Positions 8,234-15,830 of a stretch of 64,000 nucleotides of DNA are shown here, piece after piece; the stretch's first letter is position 1; every line of letters starts with the position of its first letter. Location: positions 186,001 through 250,000 of the forward strand of contig JAEZEI010000052.1 in assembly GCA_023417815.1 (NCBI GenBank). The letters are read 5' to 3'. The position numbers and the translations under genes are program-made. Below the pieces are notes generated by a model, which did no database searches, was not told the origin of the DNA, and saw only the letters and a program-made list of their open reading frames with translations. Origin of the DNA: Bacteroidota bacterium (GTDB lineage Bacteria > Bacteroidota > Bacteroidia > Chitinophagales > Chitinophagaceae).

Positions 8234-10960
8234 ATGCACAGGATTTACCAAAACTTACTCCTTATTGCTGTTCTTTTGTTTTCCGGAGTAAACGCTTTCT
8301 CCCAGAATGACACCGTTCCTGTTTCCATCGACCCGGAGCTCCAGGAAATATATAATTCCCGCGTACCACGCACCTACAGGATTGCCGGTATTAACGTGGC
8401 TGGAGCACGTTCATTCGATCAGAATCTTATTATTTCCATCAGTGGAATCGCAGTTGGAGATAAGGTACAACTCCCGGGCTCCGACGTATTCAGCAAAGCG
8501 ATAAATAAATTATGGAGACAAAGCCTTGTTTCTGATGTACAGATAAATCTTCTAAGGGTTTCAGGAGAGGATCTTTTTATAGAGATAGAGATCACGGAAA
8601 GACCGAGACTGATCGACTTCACTTTTTCCGGCATAAACAAAGGGCAACGCGAAGATCTTGAAGCCAAAATAGGACTGGCAAAAGACAGGGTGTTGAGTGA
8701 GAACATGAAGAACAATGCCGTTGAAGCGATCTATAAACATTATTATGATAAGGGTTACCGTAATGTAAAGGTTGATGTAACAGAAACAGTGGTCCCTGAT
8801 ATGACCAATGCGGTGAAGCTTCATTTTGATATTGACAGGGGGGGAAAAGTGCGGGTGAACAGCATCAATTTCACCGGTAACCAGGAGCAGAAGGATCTTA
8901 AGCTGAAGAAGCAGATGAAGGGAACGAAAGAAATGACCAAGGTGACGCTATTCCCCGAGAAAATTGTAAGTCCCTATGGTGATACTGCGCGTAGGGATGA
9001 TTTTGGCGAATACATAAATGATCTTGGATTTATGTCTGTAACCAAGACCAGGGATTTCATCGATCCATATTTCAGGATCAAACTTTTCAGCGGAGCTAAA
9101 TTCAATGAGGAGAAGTATGAGCAGGATAAAGATCGGATCCTTGAATTCTACAACTCCCGTGGTTATCGTGATGCGGTGATCATAGATGATACTATTTTCC
9201 ATGATTCAAAAGGAAACCTGAATATTGATATCCTTTTGAATGAAGGAAGGAAATATTATTTCGGTGATATTACCTGGAAAGGAAACACCAAGTATTCTGA
9301 TTCCATCCTGAACCTTATTCTTGGTATCCGCAAAGGAGATGTATATAATCTTGATGTGCTGAATCGCCGCCTTGGAAAGCAACTATCCCCGGAGGGTGGT
9401 GATATCGGTTCACTCTATATGGATGATGGATACCTGTTCTTCAGGGTTGAACCGATAGAGACCGCAGTGTATAACGATACGATCGACTTTGAGATCAGGA
9501 TGACCGAAGGGCCCCAGGCTACTTACGGAAATATTACAGTAACAGGGAATGACAAAACAAAGGATTATGTTATCCTGCGAGAACTGAGAACCTTACCTGG
9601 AGACAAATTCAGCAGGGCGGATATTATCCGTACCCAGCGTGAGCTCGCCCAGCTTGGTTTCCTTGATCCTGAAAAGATCAATCCTAATGTAGTTCCCAAT
9701 GCGGAGAACGGAACCGTGGATATTACCTGGCAGGTGGAAGAGAAATCTGCCGACCAGCTTGAATTGTCTGCAGGTTTCGGTGGCGGAATTGGATTGACCG
9801 GAACCCTGGGTGTTACTTTCAATAACTTCTCTATTAAGAATATCCTGCGCAAATCGAGCTGGGACCCGCTGCCAGGCGGAGACGGTCAACGGTTGAGCGC
9901 AAGGATACAGTCGAACGGACGTGCATATCGCTCCTATAATTTCTCCTTCACTGAACCATGGCTTGGAGGTAAAAAGAGAAATTCATTTTCGGTAAGCTAT
10001 TACAACACAAAATTTGCCAACGCTTTCGATGCTTTTGGAAATGTATGTAAATCCTGCGCCGATACTTCTTACGTTAAAACAGTTGGATTCGGAGTATCTC
10101 TTGGAAAGCAGCTCAAGTGGCCTGATGATTTCTTCAATCTTATTTACTCACTGAACTTCCAGCAATACAAGCTCAGAAACTATCCAAGGATATTTGAGGG
10201 GATCAGCACCGGTACCTCCACGAATATCAGTATGAAGGTTACCCTGCTGCGGAATTCTGCAGGTCCGAACCCGATCTTCCCTACCTCAGGTTCCAATTTC
10301 ATGCTTAGCAGCCAGTTCACCCTGCCATATTCCCTCCTGGGAATACAATCGGGTGATGCCAATGAATACAAGCTTCCGGAATTCCATAAGTGGCGGCTTA
10401 ACGGTGAATGGTTCGTTCCGATAGGTAAGGCCAGGGGCGCAGACCGTAACAGGCAGTTCATTTTAAGAGCTGCAGCCAAATATGGCTTCATCGGAAGGTA
10501 TAACAGCAAGCTGGAGATATCACCGTTTGAACGATTCCAGTTAGGAGATGCCGGTTTAAGTAATACCACAGCACTCCTGGGATATGATATCATTGCACAC
10601 CGTGGTTACCCCGTTTACAGCGATCCTGATCCAAGGATCAACCCTGATGGGATCAATCCGACCAAGTACTTCACTATTTTCAATAAGTACACTGTTGAAA
10701 TGCGTTATCCGTTCAGCACAAGTGCGAACAGCACCATTTATGGCCTTGCGTTCTTCGAAGCAGCTAATGGCTGGTACGATTTCAAGAATTACAATCCATT
10801 TAAGCTGAGAAGATCAGTAGGCGTGGGTATGCGTTTCTTCCTGCCGATGTTTGGCCTGCTTGGGTTTGACTATGGTATAGGGCTGGATCGATATACCCAG
10901 GACGGCGGTATAAAAGGCGCTGCGAAATTTACATTTATGTTAGGACAGGAACCAGAATAA
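8234..10960 (+). CDS. bamA: Outer-membrane protein assembly factor BamA
   Basis: An Omp85-family protein of about 908 residues that folds and inserts outer-membrane beta-barrels. The ATG at 8234 is chosen because it starts a proper signal peptide (MHRIYQNLLLIAVLLF, then AFSQ); an in-frame TTG at 8210 would add a basic extension and overlaps the -7-like TTAATTTG at 8205-8212. POTRA repeats occupy roughly the first half (for example YKHYYDKGYRNVKVDV and LEFYNSRGYRDAVII). The C-terminal half is the 16-strand barrel, ending with an aromatic strand and the motif FDYGIGLDRY. Two Skp-like chaperone genes follow directly, which supports the function. Confidence 0.93.
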   Translation: MHRIYQNLLLIAVLLFSGVNAFSQNDTVPVSIDPELQEIYNSRVPRTYRIAGINVAGARSFDQNLIISISGIAVGDKVQLPGSDVFSKAINKLWRQSLVSDVQINLLRVSGEDLFIEIEITERPRLIDFTFSGINKGQREDLEAKIGLAKDRVLSENMKNNAVEAIYKHYYDKGYRNVKVDVTETVVPDMTNAVKLHFDIDRGGKVRVNSINFTGNQEQKDLKLKKQMKGTKEMTKVTLFPEKIVSPYGDTARRDDFGEYINDLGFMSVTKTRDFIDPYFRIKLFSGAKFNEEKYEQDKDRILEFYNSRGYRDAVIIDDTIFHDSKGNLNIDILLNEGRKYYFGDITWKGNTKYSDSILNLILGIRKGDVYNLDVLNRRLGKQLSPEGGDIGSLYMDDGYLFFRVEPIETAVYNDTIDFEIRMTEGPQATYGNITVTGNDKTKDYVILRELRTLPGDKFSRADIIRTQRELAQLGFLDPEKINPNVVPNAENGTVDITWQVEEKSADQLELSAGFGGGIGLTGTLGVTFNNFSIKNILRKSSWDPLPGGDGQRLSARIQSNGRAYRSYNFSFTEPWLGGKKRNSFSVSYYNTKFANAFDAFGNVCKSCADTSYVKTVGFGVSLGKQLKWPDDFFNLIYSLNFQQYKLRNYPRIFEGISTGTSTNISMKVTLLRNSAGPNPIFPTSGSNFMLSSQFTLPYSLLGIQSGDANEYKLPEFHKWRLNGEWFVPIGKARGADRNRQFILRAAAKYGFIGRYNSKLEISPFERFQLGDAGLSNTTALLGYDIIAHRGYPVYSDPDPRINPDGINPTKYFTIFNKYTVEMRYPFSTSANSTIYGLAFFEAANGWYDFKNYNPFKLRRSVGVGMRFFLPMFGLLGFDYGIGLDRYTQDGGIKGAAKFTFMLGQEPE

Positions 10961-10967
10961 ATCATTT

Positions 10968-10975
10968 TACTTTAC
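10968..10975 (+). promoter_or_regulatory. -7-like box TACTTTAC, 16 nt before the first skp
   Basis: Seven of eight positions match the extended consensus TAnnTTTG (the final G is C). It ends exactly 16 nt before the ATG at 10992. Confidence 0.3.
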
Positions 10976-10991
10976 GATAAATATAGTAGTC

Positions 10992-11504
10992 ATGAAAAAA
11001 CTTTTCCTCTCTTTACTGGCGGCCGTACTCTTCCTGGGTTACGCCAGTGCACAGCGATATGCCATCATAGATTCAAGGTATATCCTTGATAAGATCCCGG
11101 AATATAAAGATGCACAAGGCAAACTTGACCAGTTCAGCACCGTATGGCAACAGGAGATCGATCAGAAGCAGACAGCTCTGGATAAGATGTTCCGTGATTA
11201 TGATGCAGAACAGGTAATGCTTACCGAAGAACTCCGTAAGAAAAGAGAAGATGAATTGTTCAATAAGGAGAAAGAACTTCGCGACCTGCAGAAGCGTCGT
11301 TTTGGTTTCGAAGGAGATCTTTTCAGGAAAAGGCAGGAATTGATAAAGCCAATACAGGACAGGGTTTACAACGCTGTTCAGAAACTGGCGGTGGAAAAGC
11401 AGTACGATTTCATTCTCGATAAAAGTGAGGGAATTACTGTTATCTTTGCCGACCCCAAACTGGATAAGAGCGATGATGTATTGAGAAACCTGGGTGTTAA
11501 ATAA
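10992..11504 (+). CDS. OmpH/Skp-family periplasmic chaperone (first copy)
   Basis: A 170-residue secreted protein with signal peptide MKKLFLSLLAAVLFLGYASA. The core is a long charged alpha-helical coiled coil (about residues 50-130, rich in E, K, Q and R), as in Skp/OmpH, flanked by short segments of the small beta body (RYAIIDSRYILDKIPEY and YDFILDKSEG). Skp trimers hold unfolded outer-membrane proteins and hand them to BamA. It lies 31 bases downstream of bamA and is followed by a second homologue, as is usual in Bacteroidota. Confidence 0.88.
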   Translation: MKKLFLSLLAAVLFLGYASAQRYAIIDSRYILDKIPEYKDAQGKLDQFSTVWQQEIDQKQTALDKMFRDYDAEQVMLTEELRKKREDELFNKEKELRDLQKRRFGFEGDLFRKRQELIKPIQDRVYNAVQKLAVEKQYDFILDKSEGITVIFADPKLDKSDDVLRNLGVK

Positions 11505-11581
11505 TCATAAATAAGAAAATTTCAAGCAGCATATCTGCTTCAATAGTTCACTTTAATTATAGTAGAAAACCCTAAAACAAA

Positions 11582-12100
11582 ATGAAAAAATTTCTAGTAG
11601 CGGTAGTTATGGCTTGTGGATTCTTTACCGCTTCCGCGCAGACCAAGATCGCTTATATAAGCACAGAGGACCTGATAGGCATGATGCCTGAAGCAGCAAA
11701 GGCTGATGAAGAACTTCGCGATTTCCAGGCTTCTCTTGCCCAGCAGGGACAGGATATGATGAAGGAACTTAATGAAAAGGACAGCATCTTTGTTCGCGAT
11801 TCCCTGAAGCTTTCTCCAAGCATGAAAGAGATCAAAAGAGGCGAATTGATCGCACTGTACCAGCGCGTTCAAAACTGGAACCAGCAGGCGAACGACATTT
11901 ACCAGGCTAAGGCCCAGGAAAAAGTAGCTCCGCTTCGCGCTAAGGCGCTGGATGCGATCCGCACCGTGGCAAAAGAAAGCGGTTATGCATATGTGCTCGA
12001 CATGAGCGCTGTTATCGTTGCTCCTCCGGGCGACGATATCCTGAATCTCGTAAAGAAGAAACTTAACATCAAGGATCCTGCACCAACAGGCAAGCCTTAA
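11582..12100 (+). CDS. OmpH/Skp-family periplasmic chaperone (second copy)
   Basis: A 172-residue paralogue of the preceding gene, with signal peptide MKKFLVAVVMACGFFTASAQ, the start motif TKIAYISTEDLIGMMPE and a helical coiled-coil middle. The conserved end element GYAYVLDMS corresponds to YDFILDKS in the first copy. The C-terminus carries a short Lys/Pro-rich tail. It probably works with the neighbouring Skp and BamA. A strong terminator follows, closing the bamA-skp-skp unit before murI. Confidence 0.87.
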   Translation: MKKFLVAVVMACGFFTASAQTKIAYISTEDLIGMMPEAAKADEELRDFQASLAQQGQDMMKELNEKDSIFVRDSLKLSPSMKEIKRGELIALYQRVQNWNQQANDIYQAKAQEKVAPLRAKALDAIRTVAKESGYAYVLDMSAVIVAPPGDDILNLVKKKLNIKDPAPTGKP

Positions 12101-12124
12101 TACTGATTTCTATTTGGCTTATAA

Positions 12125-12155
12125 AAGGCTGTCTCTTTGGAGACAGCTTTTTTTA
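12125..12155 (+). terminator. Terminator after the second skp gene
   Basis: A GCTGTCTC/GAGACAGC stem (8 bp, extended by G-T and A-T pairs) with a TTTG loop, followed by a run of seven or more T. Ends the bamA-skp transcript. Confidence 0.85.
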
Positions 12156-12201
12156 TGGGATGAAGACTGCATTAGCTTATTAGAGAATGTGGAATCATCG
12201 C

Positions 12202-12209
12202 TATTTTTG
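12202..12209 (+). promoter_or_regulatory. -7 box TATTTTTG, 4 nt before murI
   Basis: Perfect TAnnTTTG box, separated from the ATG at 12214 by AACA. Predicts a leaderless murI mRNA. Confidence 0.55.
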
Positions 12210-12213
12210 AACA

Positions 12214-13035
12214 ATGGATCATCCCATTGGTGTTTTCGACAGCGGGTACGGTGGGCTTACGGTGCTTTCATCAATTATGAGGGAATTGCCCGGGTATGAT
12301 TACCTGTACCTGGGTGATAATGCCAGGGCGCCATACGGAACCCGGAGTTATGAGACTGTTTATGAATACACGCTTCAGAGTGTGAAGTGGCTTTTCGATC
12401 GGGGATGTCCCCTGGTGATCCTGGCCTGCAATACCGCGTCTGCCAAGGCCCTGCGCAGTATCCAGATGAATGATCTTGATAAAATGGCCCCGGGTAGAAG
12501 GGTACTTGGAGTGATTCGTCCAACCTCCGAAATCATCGGGCAATTCACATCCACTGGGCATATCGGGGTATTTGGCACTCCCGGTACAGTAAACTCCGGT
12601 TCTTATAATATTGAGATCAGGAAATTCTGGCCTTACCTCGTTGTGAACCAGGAGGCATGCCCCATGTGGGTACCCCTGATAGAGAACGACCAGCATGAAA
12701 AGGAAGGAGCAGATTATTTTATTAAGGAGAATATTGAAAGCTTGCTTGCACAGGATCCCCAAATAGATGCTATTTTATTGGCCTGCACACATTATCCATT
12801 GATGATCAATAAAATATCATCGTTCTTACCTGGAGGAGTGCGGGTTATTTCCCAGGGAGATATAGTAGCCCATAGCCTTGCTGATTACCTTGAAAGACAT
12901 CCGGAGATAAGGGAAAAATGTTCCGTGGGGGGTAACAGGCAATATCATACAACCGGCGCAGTATCAGATTTTGAAAGTCATGCCCGGAATTTCCTGGGAT
13001 TTGAGATCACTGCGCAGCATGCTCAATTGGTATAA
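12214..13035 (+). CDS. murI: Glutamate racemase
   Basis: A cofactor-independent racemase of 273 residues that makes D-glutamate for peptidoglycan. Both catalytic cysteines are present: Cys72 in ACNTASAKA and Cys191 in LACTHYPL. The N-terminal IGVFDSGYGGLTVL motif is also typical. The start at 12214 is fixed by the conserved N-terminus and by the TATTTTTG box 4 nt upstream. It sits behind a terminator and so is transcribed independently of the bamA-skp unit. Confidence 0.94.
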   Translation: MDHPIGVFDSGYGGLTVLSSIMRELPGYDYLYLGDNARAPYGTRSYETVYEYTLQSVKWLFDRGCPLVILACNTASAKALRSIQMNDLDKMAPGRRVLGVIRPTSEIIGQFTSTGHIGVFGTPGTVNSGSYNIEIRKFWPYLVVNQEACPMWVPLIENDQHEKEGADYFIKENIESLLAQDPQIDAILLACTHYPLMINKISSFLPGGVRVISQGDIVAHSLADYLERHPEIREKCSVGGNRQYHTTGAVSDFESHARNFLGFEITAQHAQLV

Positions 13036-13075
13036 CTTATTTCTGAATATTCTTCCCAATCTCCGCGGATTCCAT

Positions 13076-13140
13076 TACCTTTGCCGTCCTTTCACAAGAA
13101 GCGGGGATGGTGCCCTGTTTAGAACTGGAAACTAATTTTG
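13076..13140 (+). promoter_or_regulatory. Two -7 boxes upstream of rpmH
   Basis: Perfect boxes TACCTTTG (13076-13083) and TAATTTTG (13133-13140) lie before the rpmH ATG at 13162. Either or both may start the ribosomal-protein transcript. Confidence 0.45.
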
Positions 13141-13161
13141 TAAAAGGAAAAATTTAAAAAG

Positions 13162-13329
13162 ATGCCAGGTAAAAAAAGAACGTATCAGCCACATAAGCGC
13201 CGCAGGAAATCTGTACACGGTTTTCGCAAGCGTATGCAGGATGCGAACGGACGCAAGGTGCTTGCAAGCCGCCGCAGGAAAGGCCGTCATAAGCTTACAG
13301 TTTCTGACGAACACGGTTCAAAGAAATAA
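13162..13329 (+). CDS. rpmH: 50S ribosomal protein L34
   Basis: A 55-residue, highly basic protein, MPGKKRTYQPHKRRRKSVHG followed by FRKRMQDANGRKVLASRRRK, matching L34 with a short C-terminal extension (KLTVSDEHGSKK) of the kind seen in Bacteroidota. It is a structural protein of the large ribosomal subunit. The conserved order rpmH-rnpA-yidD follows. The ATG at 13162 is preceded by an A-rich stretch rather than a clear Shine-Dalgarno sequence. Confidence 0.95.
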   Translation: MPGKKRTYQPHKRRRKSVHGFRKRMQDANGRKVLASRRRKGRHKLTVSDEHGSKK

Positions 13330-13358
13330 TGCTGCAATCGCAGCCTGAACGTATATTA

Positions 13359-13380
13359 GCCTCCTGCCGGAGGCTTTTTT
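13359..13380 (+). terminator. Terminator hairpin directly abutting the rnpA start
   Basis: A GCCTCC/GGAGGC stem (13359-13374, loop TGCC) followed by six T (13375-13380). The rnpA ATG begins at the next base, 13381. A weaker GCTGC/GCAGC hairpin lies at 13331-13344. Confidence 0.8.
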
Positions 13381-13785
13381 ATGAATATGGGTGAACGATA
13401 TACTTTTGGGAAAACAGAACGCCTTAAGAAACGCGATGACGTTAAGTCGCTGTTTGGCCAGGGCAGCAGTTTCAATGTATTTCCCATAAAGGTTTTCTGG
13501 CGCCTGGCGGCTGAACCTGGCTTGCAGGCCGGGGTGGGAGTCAGTGCCGCACTTTTTAAGAGGTCCACTAATAGGAATCGTATTAAAAGATTGATGAGAG
13601 AAGGCTACCGGCTTCAAAAAAATGAATTACAGGATATCGTGGCAAAAACCGGTAAAGGCCTACATCTTTTCTTCATTTATCGTGGTAACGAGTTGCCCGA
13701 ATTCCAGACCGTTTTTGAAAAGATCGGAAGTGCTCTAAGCCGGTTAAAAAATGAAATAGATGCGCAAACTAAGCAGGATAATTAG
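13381..13785 (+). CDS. rnpA: Ribonuclease P protein component
   Basis: The 134-residue protein subunit of RNase P, which supports 5' maturation of tRNAs. The RNR signature KRSTNRNRIKRLMRE is at residues 60-74, and the N-terminal FGKTERLKKRDDVKSLF segment is typical. Two in-frame ATGs (13381, 13387) are possible; both lie right after a terminator hairpin. Synthesis may therefore depend on read-through of that hairpin from rpmH. The 3' end overlaps yidD by 26 bases. Confidence 0.92.
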   Translation: MNMGERYTFGKTERLKKRDDVKSLFGQGSSFNVFPIKVFWRLAAEPGLQAGVGVSAALFKRSTNRNRIKRLMREGYRLQKNELQDIVAKTGKGLHLFFIYRGNELPEFQTVFEKIGSALSRLKNEIDAQTKQDN

Positions 13786-13990
13786 CCTCCCCTTTATCTG
13801 GCTGATAAGATTTTACCAGCTTGCCATTTCGCCCTGGCTGGGCAGTAAATGCAGGTATACACCTACCTGCTCCCAATACGGAATAGAATCATACAGGAAA
13901 TACGGAGTTATCAAAGGAACATGGCTCACTTTGAAAAGAATTATCAGGTGCAATCCATGGGGCGGACATGGCTATGATCCTGTTCCCTAG
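13760..13990 (+). CDS. yidD: Membrane protein insertion efficiency factor YidD
   Basis: A 76-residue protein with the YidD hallmark CRYTPTCSQYGIESYRKYG and a C-terminal RCNPWGGHGYDPVP. Conserved cysteines are at positions 31, 37 and 64. An amphipathic N-terminal helix (ISLPFIWLIRFYQLAISPWL) associates with the inner membrane. YidD assists YidC/Sec-dependent membrane insertion. The 26-base overlap with rnpA is typical of the rpmH-rnpA-yidD arrangement. yidC itself is not in this window. Confidence 0.93.
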   Translation: MRKLSRIISLPFIWLIRFYQLAISPWLGSKCRYTPTCSQYGIESYRKYGVIKGTWLTLKRIIRCNPWGGHGYDPVP

Positions 13991-14028
13991 TAGTTCGTAA
14001 TGCATTTCATTATTTTTTGACACGCTTT

Positions 14029-14068
14029 AAATTAAAAATCCGCCAACTATAAGGCGGATTTTTAATTT
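14029..14068. terminator. Bidirectional terminator between yidD and the superoxide dismutase gene
   Basis: A perfect 16-bp inverted repeat (14029-14044 with 14053-14068) with an 8-nt loop. The A/T-rich outer arms supply a T-run on either strand, serving both convergent transcripts. Confidence 0.88.
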
Positions 14069-14095
14069 ATTTATTGATTATGTATTCCCGGGTAC

Positions 14096-14695
14096 TTAAC
14101 TACCGAATCTTTCTTCAACTTTCTTCCAGTTCACTACATTCCAGAAGGCTTTAAGATAATCCGGTCGCTTGTTCTGATATTTGAGGTAATAGGCATGTTC
14201 CCACACATCCACTCCAAGAATGGGAGTGCATTTGCATTCTGCCACATCCATAAGAGGGTTATCCTGGTTAGGGGTGCTGCAAACTGTAAGTTTTCCATCC
14301 TGGACACCCAGCCATGCCCAGCCACTTCCGAACCGGGTTGCACCGGCCTGTTCAAATTTTTCCTTGAAGGCATCAAAAGAGCCGAACGCAGAATTAATTG
14401 CGTCCATCAGCTTTCCGGATGGCGTTCCCCCTGCATTTGGGGCGAGACTTTCCCAGAAGAAAGTATGGTTCCAGTGGCCACCGCCATTGTTTCTTACCGC
14501 CGGGCTGATGCTACCTGCATTTTTGACCAGTTCTTCCAAACTCTTGTTCTCATGTTCTGTGCCGGCAATAGCCTTATTCAGATTATCTACATAAGCCTGG
14601 TGATGTTTGCCATGATGAATCTGCATGGTCTCCTTGTCAATATGTGGTTCAAGTGCATCGTGCCCGTATGGCAGGGATGGTAATGTGAAGGCCAT
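14096..14695 (-). CDS. Superoxide dismutase, Mn/Fe family
   Basis: A 199-residue dismutase that converts superoxide to hydrogen peroxide and oxygen. The metal ligands can be read as His27 (IHHGKHH), His77 (GGHWNHTFFW), Asp163 and His167 (DVWEHAYY). Gln144 in TPNQDNPL and the NNGGGHWNH motif are Mn-type markers, but Bacteroidota enzymes can be cambialistic, so the metal is inferred. A Cys-X-Cys pair (ECKC) lies shortly before the last ligands and is unusual. No signal peptide, so cytoplasmic. A perfect -7 box TAATTTTG (minus strand, 14736-14743) gives a leader of about 40 nt. Confidence 0.93.
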   Translation of the reverse strand: MAFTLPSLPYGHDALEPHIDKETMQIHHGKHHQAYVDNLNKAIAGTEHENKSLEELVKNAGSISPAVRNNGGGHWNHTFFWESLAPNAGGTPSGKLMDAINSAFGSFDAFKEKFEQAGATRFGSGWAWLGVQDGKLTVCSTPNQDNPLMDVAECKCTPILGVDVWEHAYYLKYQNKRPDYLKAFWNVVNWKKVEERFGS

Positions 14696-14735
14696 AATCT
14701 TTCGTTTTATAGTGTGATTAAAAGAATTAGATATG

Positions 14736-14743
14736 CAAAATTA
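14736..14743 (-). promoter_or_regulatory. -7 box TAATTTTG of the superoxide dismutase gene
   Basis: Perfect TAnnTTTG match on the minus strand, 40 nt before the start codon at 14695. Confidence 0.45.
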
Positions 14744-14787
14744 ACGCCTAACTGGCTTATACTCTGATAGTTTTCCCTAATTAGTAA

Positions 14788-15225
14788 CTATCGCTTCTGC
14801 TTAAAAAAAGATTGCATTAACGCTGCGCACTCTTCCTGCATCAGGCCGCCTTGAATTATGGTTTTGGGATGAAAGGGATTGTTATCCCCGGTCGATCTCC
14901 TGTATCCGTTTTTTACGTCGGCAGCACCGTAAACGATCTTTTTGATCTTGCTCCAGTATATGGCCCCGCAGCACATCAGGCATGGTTCAACAGTAACATA
15001 CAAAGTGGCTTCAGGAAGGTATTTGGTGCCAAGCGACTGAAATGCCGAAGTAAGGCACAGGATCTCTGCATGTGCTGTACAGTCGTTCAATAATTCTACC
15101 TGGTTATATGCCCTGGCGATGAGCTTATCATTAATTACAAGCACTGCTCCCACAGGAACTTCATCGGCATCAAATGCCTTTTTCGCTTCCTCAATAGCCA
15201 GCTTCATATATCTTTCGTCGCTCAT
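14788..15225 (-). CDS. tadA: Nucleoside/tRNA adenosine deaminase (TadA-like)
   Basis: A zinc-dependent cytidine-deaminase-fold protein of 145 residues. The HAE motif at 52-54 and the PCLMCCGA motif with Cys82 and Cys85 form the zinc site, with Glu54 as proton shuttle. The length and N-terminus fit TadA, which converts adenosine 34 of tRNA-Arg to inosine, although guanine deaminases share the fold. The start at 15225 is supported by a perfect box TACTTTTG ending 4 nt upstream. It is divergent from the peroxidase-like gene, with only 38 bases between the two start codons. Confidence 0.82.
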   Translation of the reverse strand: MSDERYMKLAIEEAKKAFDADEVPVGAVLVINDKLIARAYNQVELLNDCTAHAEILCLTSAFQSLGTKYLPEATLYVTVEPCLMCCGAIYWSKIKKIVYGAADVKNGYRRSTGDNNPFHPKTIIQGGLMQEECAALMQSFFKQKR

Positions 15226-15229
15226 TATT

Positions 15230-15237
15230 CAAAAGTA
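15230..15237 (-). promoter_or_regulatory. -7 box TACTTTTG, 4 nt before tadA
   Basis: Perfect TAnnTTTG on the minus strand, with AATA between it and the ATG at 15225. Predicts a leaderless mRNA. Confidence 0.55.
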
Positions 15238-15251
15238 ACGATCCGTTCATT

Positions 15252-15259
15252 GAAATTTG
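15252..15259 (+). promoter_or_regulatory. -7-like box GAAATTTG, 4 nt before the peroxidase-like gene
   Basis: One mismatch to TAnnTTTG, and CAGG separates it from the ATG at 15264. It faces the tadA box in the same 38-base divergent gap. Confidence 0.4.
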
Positions 15260-15263
15260 CAGG

Positions 15264-15830
15264 ATGAACTTTAAGCAAAGACTGCTTTATACAGTATACC
15301 CTTTATTGAGATTCATAAAAGGATTCAGTAAAAAGGACCTGAGAGTGAATGACAGGAAAGCGCCTGTGAGCATTTATGATCTTGTTATAGATACTCCGGA
15401 ACGTTCCATCCGCCTGTCAGAGTTCAAAGGAAAGAAACTGGTTATCGTAAACATTGCTTCCGAATGTGGTTATACCAGGCAACTTCAGTCATTGAACAGG
15501 CTTGCTGAGATGAATGTTGCTATTATTGGCTTTCCCTCGAACGACTTCAAAAACCAGGAGCCCCTGGAAGATGAAGAGATCCTTTCATTCTGCAGATTGA
15601 ATTATGGTGTTGATTTTCCGATCGCAAAAAAATCGGTTGTGGCATCATCACCGGGGCAGAATGTGATCTTCCGTTGGTTAACTGATTCCGCGATGAATGG
15701 CTGGAATGATGAACCGCCCAAATGGAATTTCAGCAAGTATATAATAAACGAGGAAGGAAACCTGGTAGCGGTAAGCGGCCCCGCAACCGATCCTTTATCA
15801 GGCAGGTTCAGAAAGATGTTAGGAGGTTAA
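15264..15830 (+). CDS. Glutathione-peroxidase-family thiol peroxidase
   Basis: A 188-residue GPx-fold protein with an N-terminal hydrophobic/basic extension of about 30 residues before the domain. The peroxidatic Cys68 is in NIASECGYT. The resolving Cys110 is in FCRLNYGVDFP, as in thioredoxin-dependent GPx, and the KWNF motif is kept. The usual FPCNQF block reads FPSNDF, so the non-essential Cys is Ser92 and the catalytic-tetrad Gln is Asp94. This suggests a peroxidase using thioredoxin-like reductants on peroxides, possibly with altered activity. Its stop codon region overlaps the convergent dusB gene by 4 bases. Confidence 0.82.
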   Translation: MNFKQRLLYTVYPLLRFIKGFSKKDLRVNDRKAPVSIYDLVIDTPERSIRLSEFKGKKLVIVNIASECGYTRQLQSLNRLAEMNVAIIGFPSNDFKNQEPLEDEEILSFCRLNYGVDFPIAKKSVVASSPGQNVIFRWLTDSAMNGWNDEPPKWNFSKYIINEEGNLVAVSGPATDPLSGRFRKMLGG

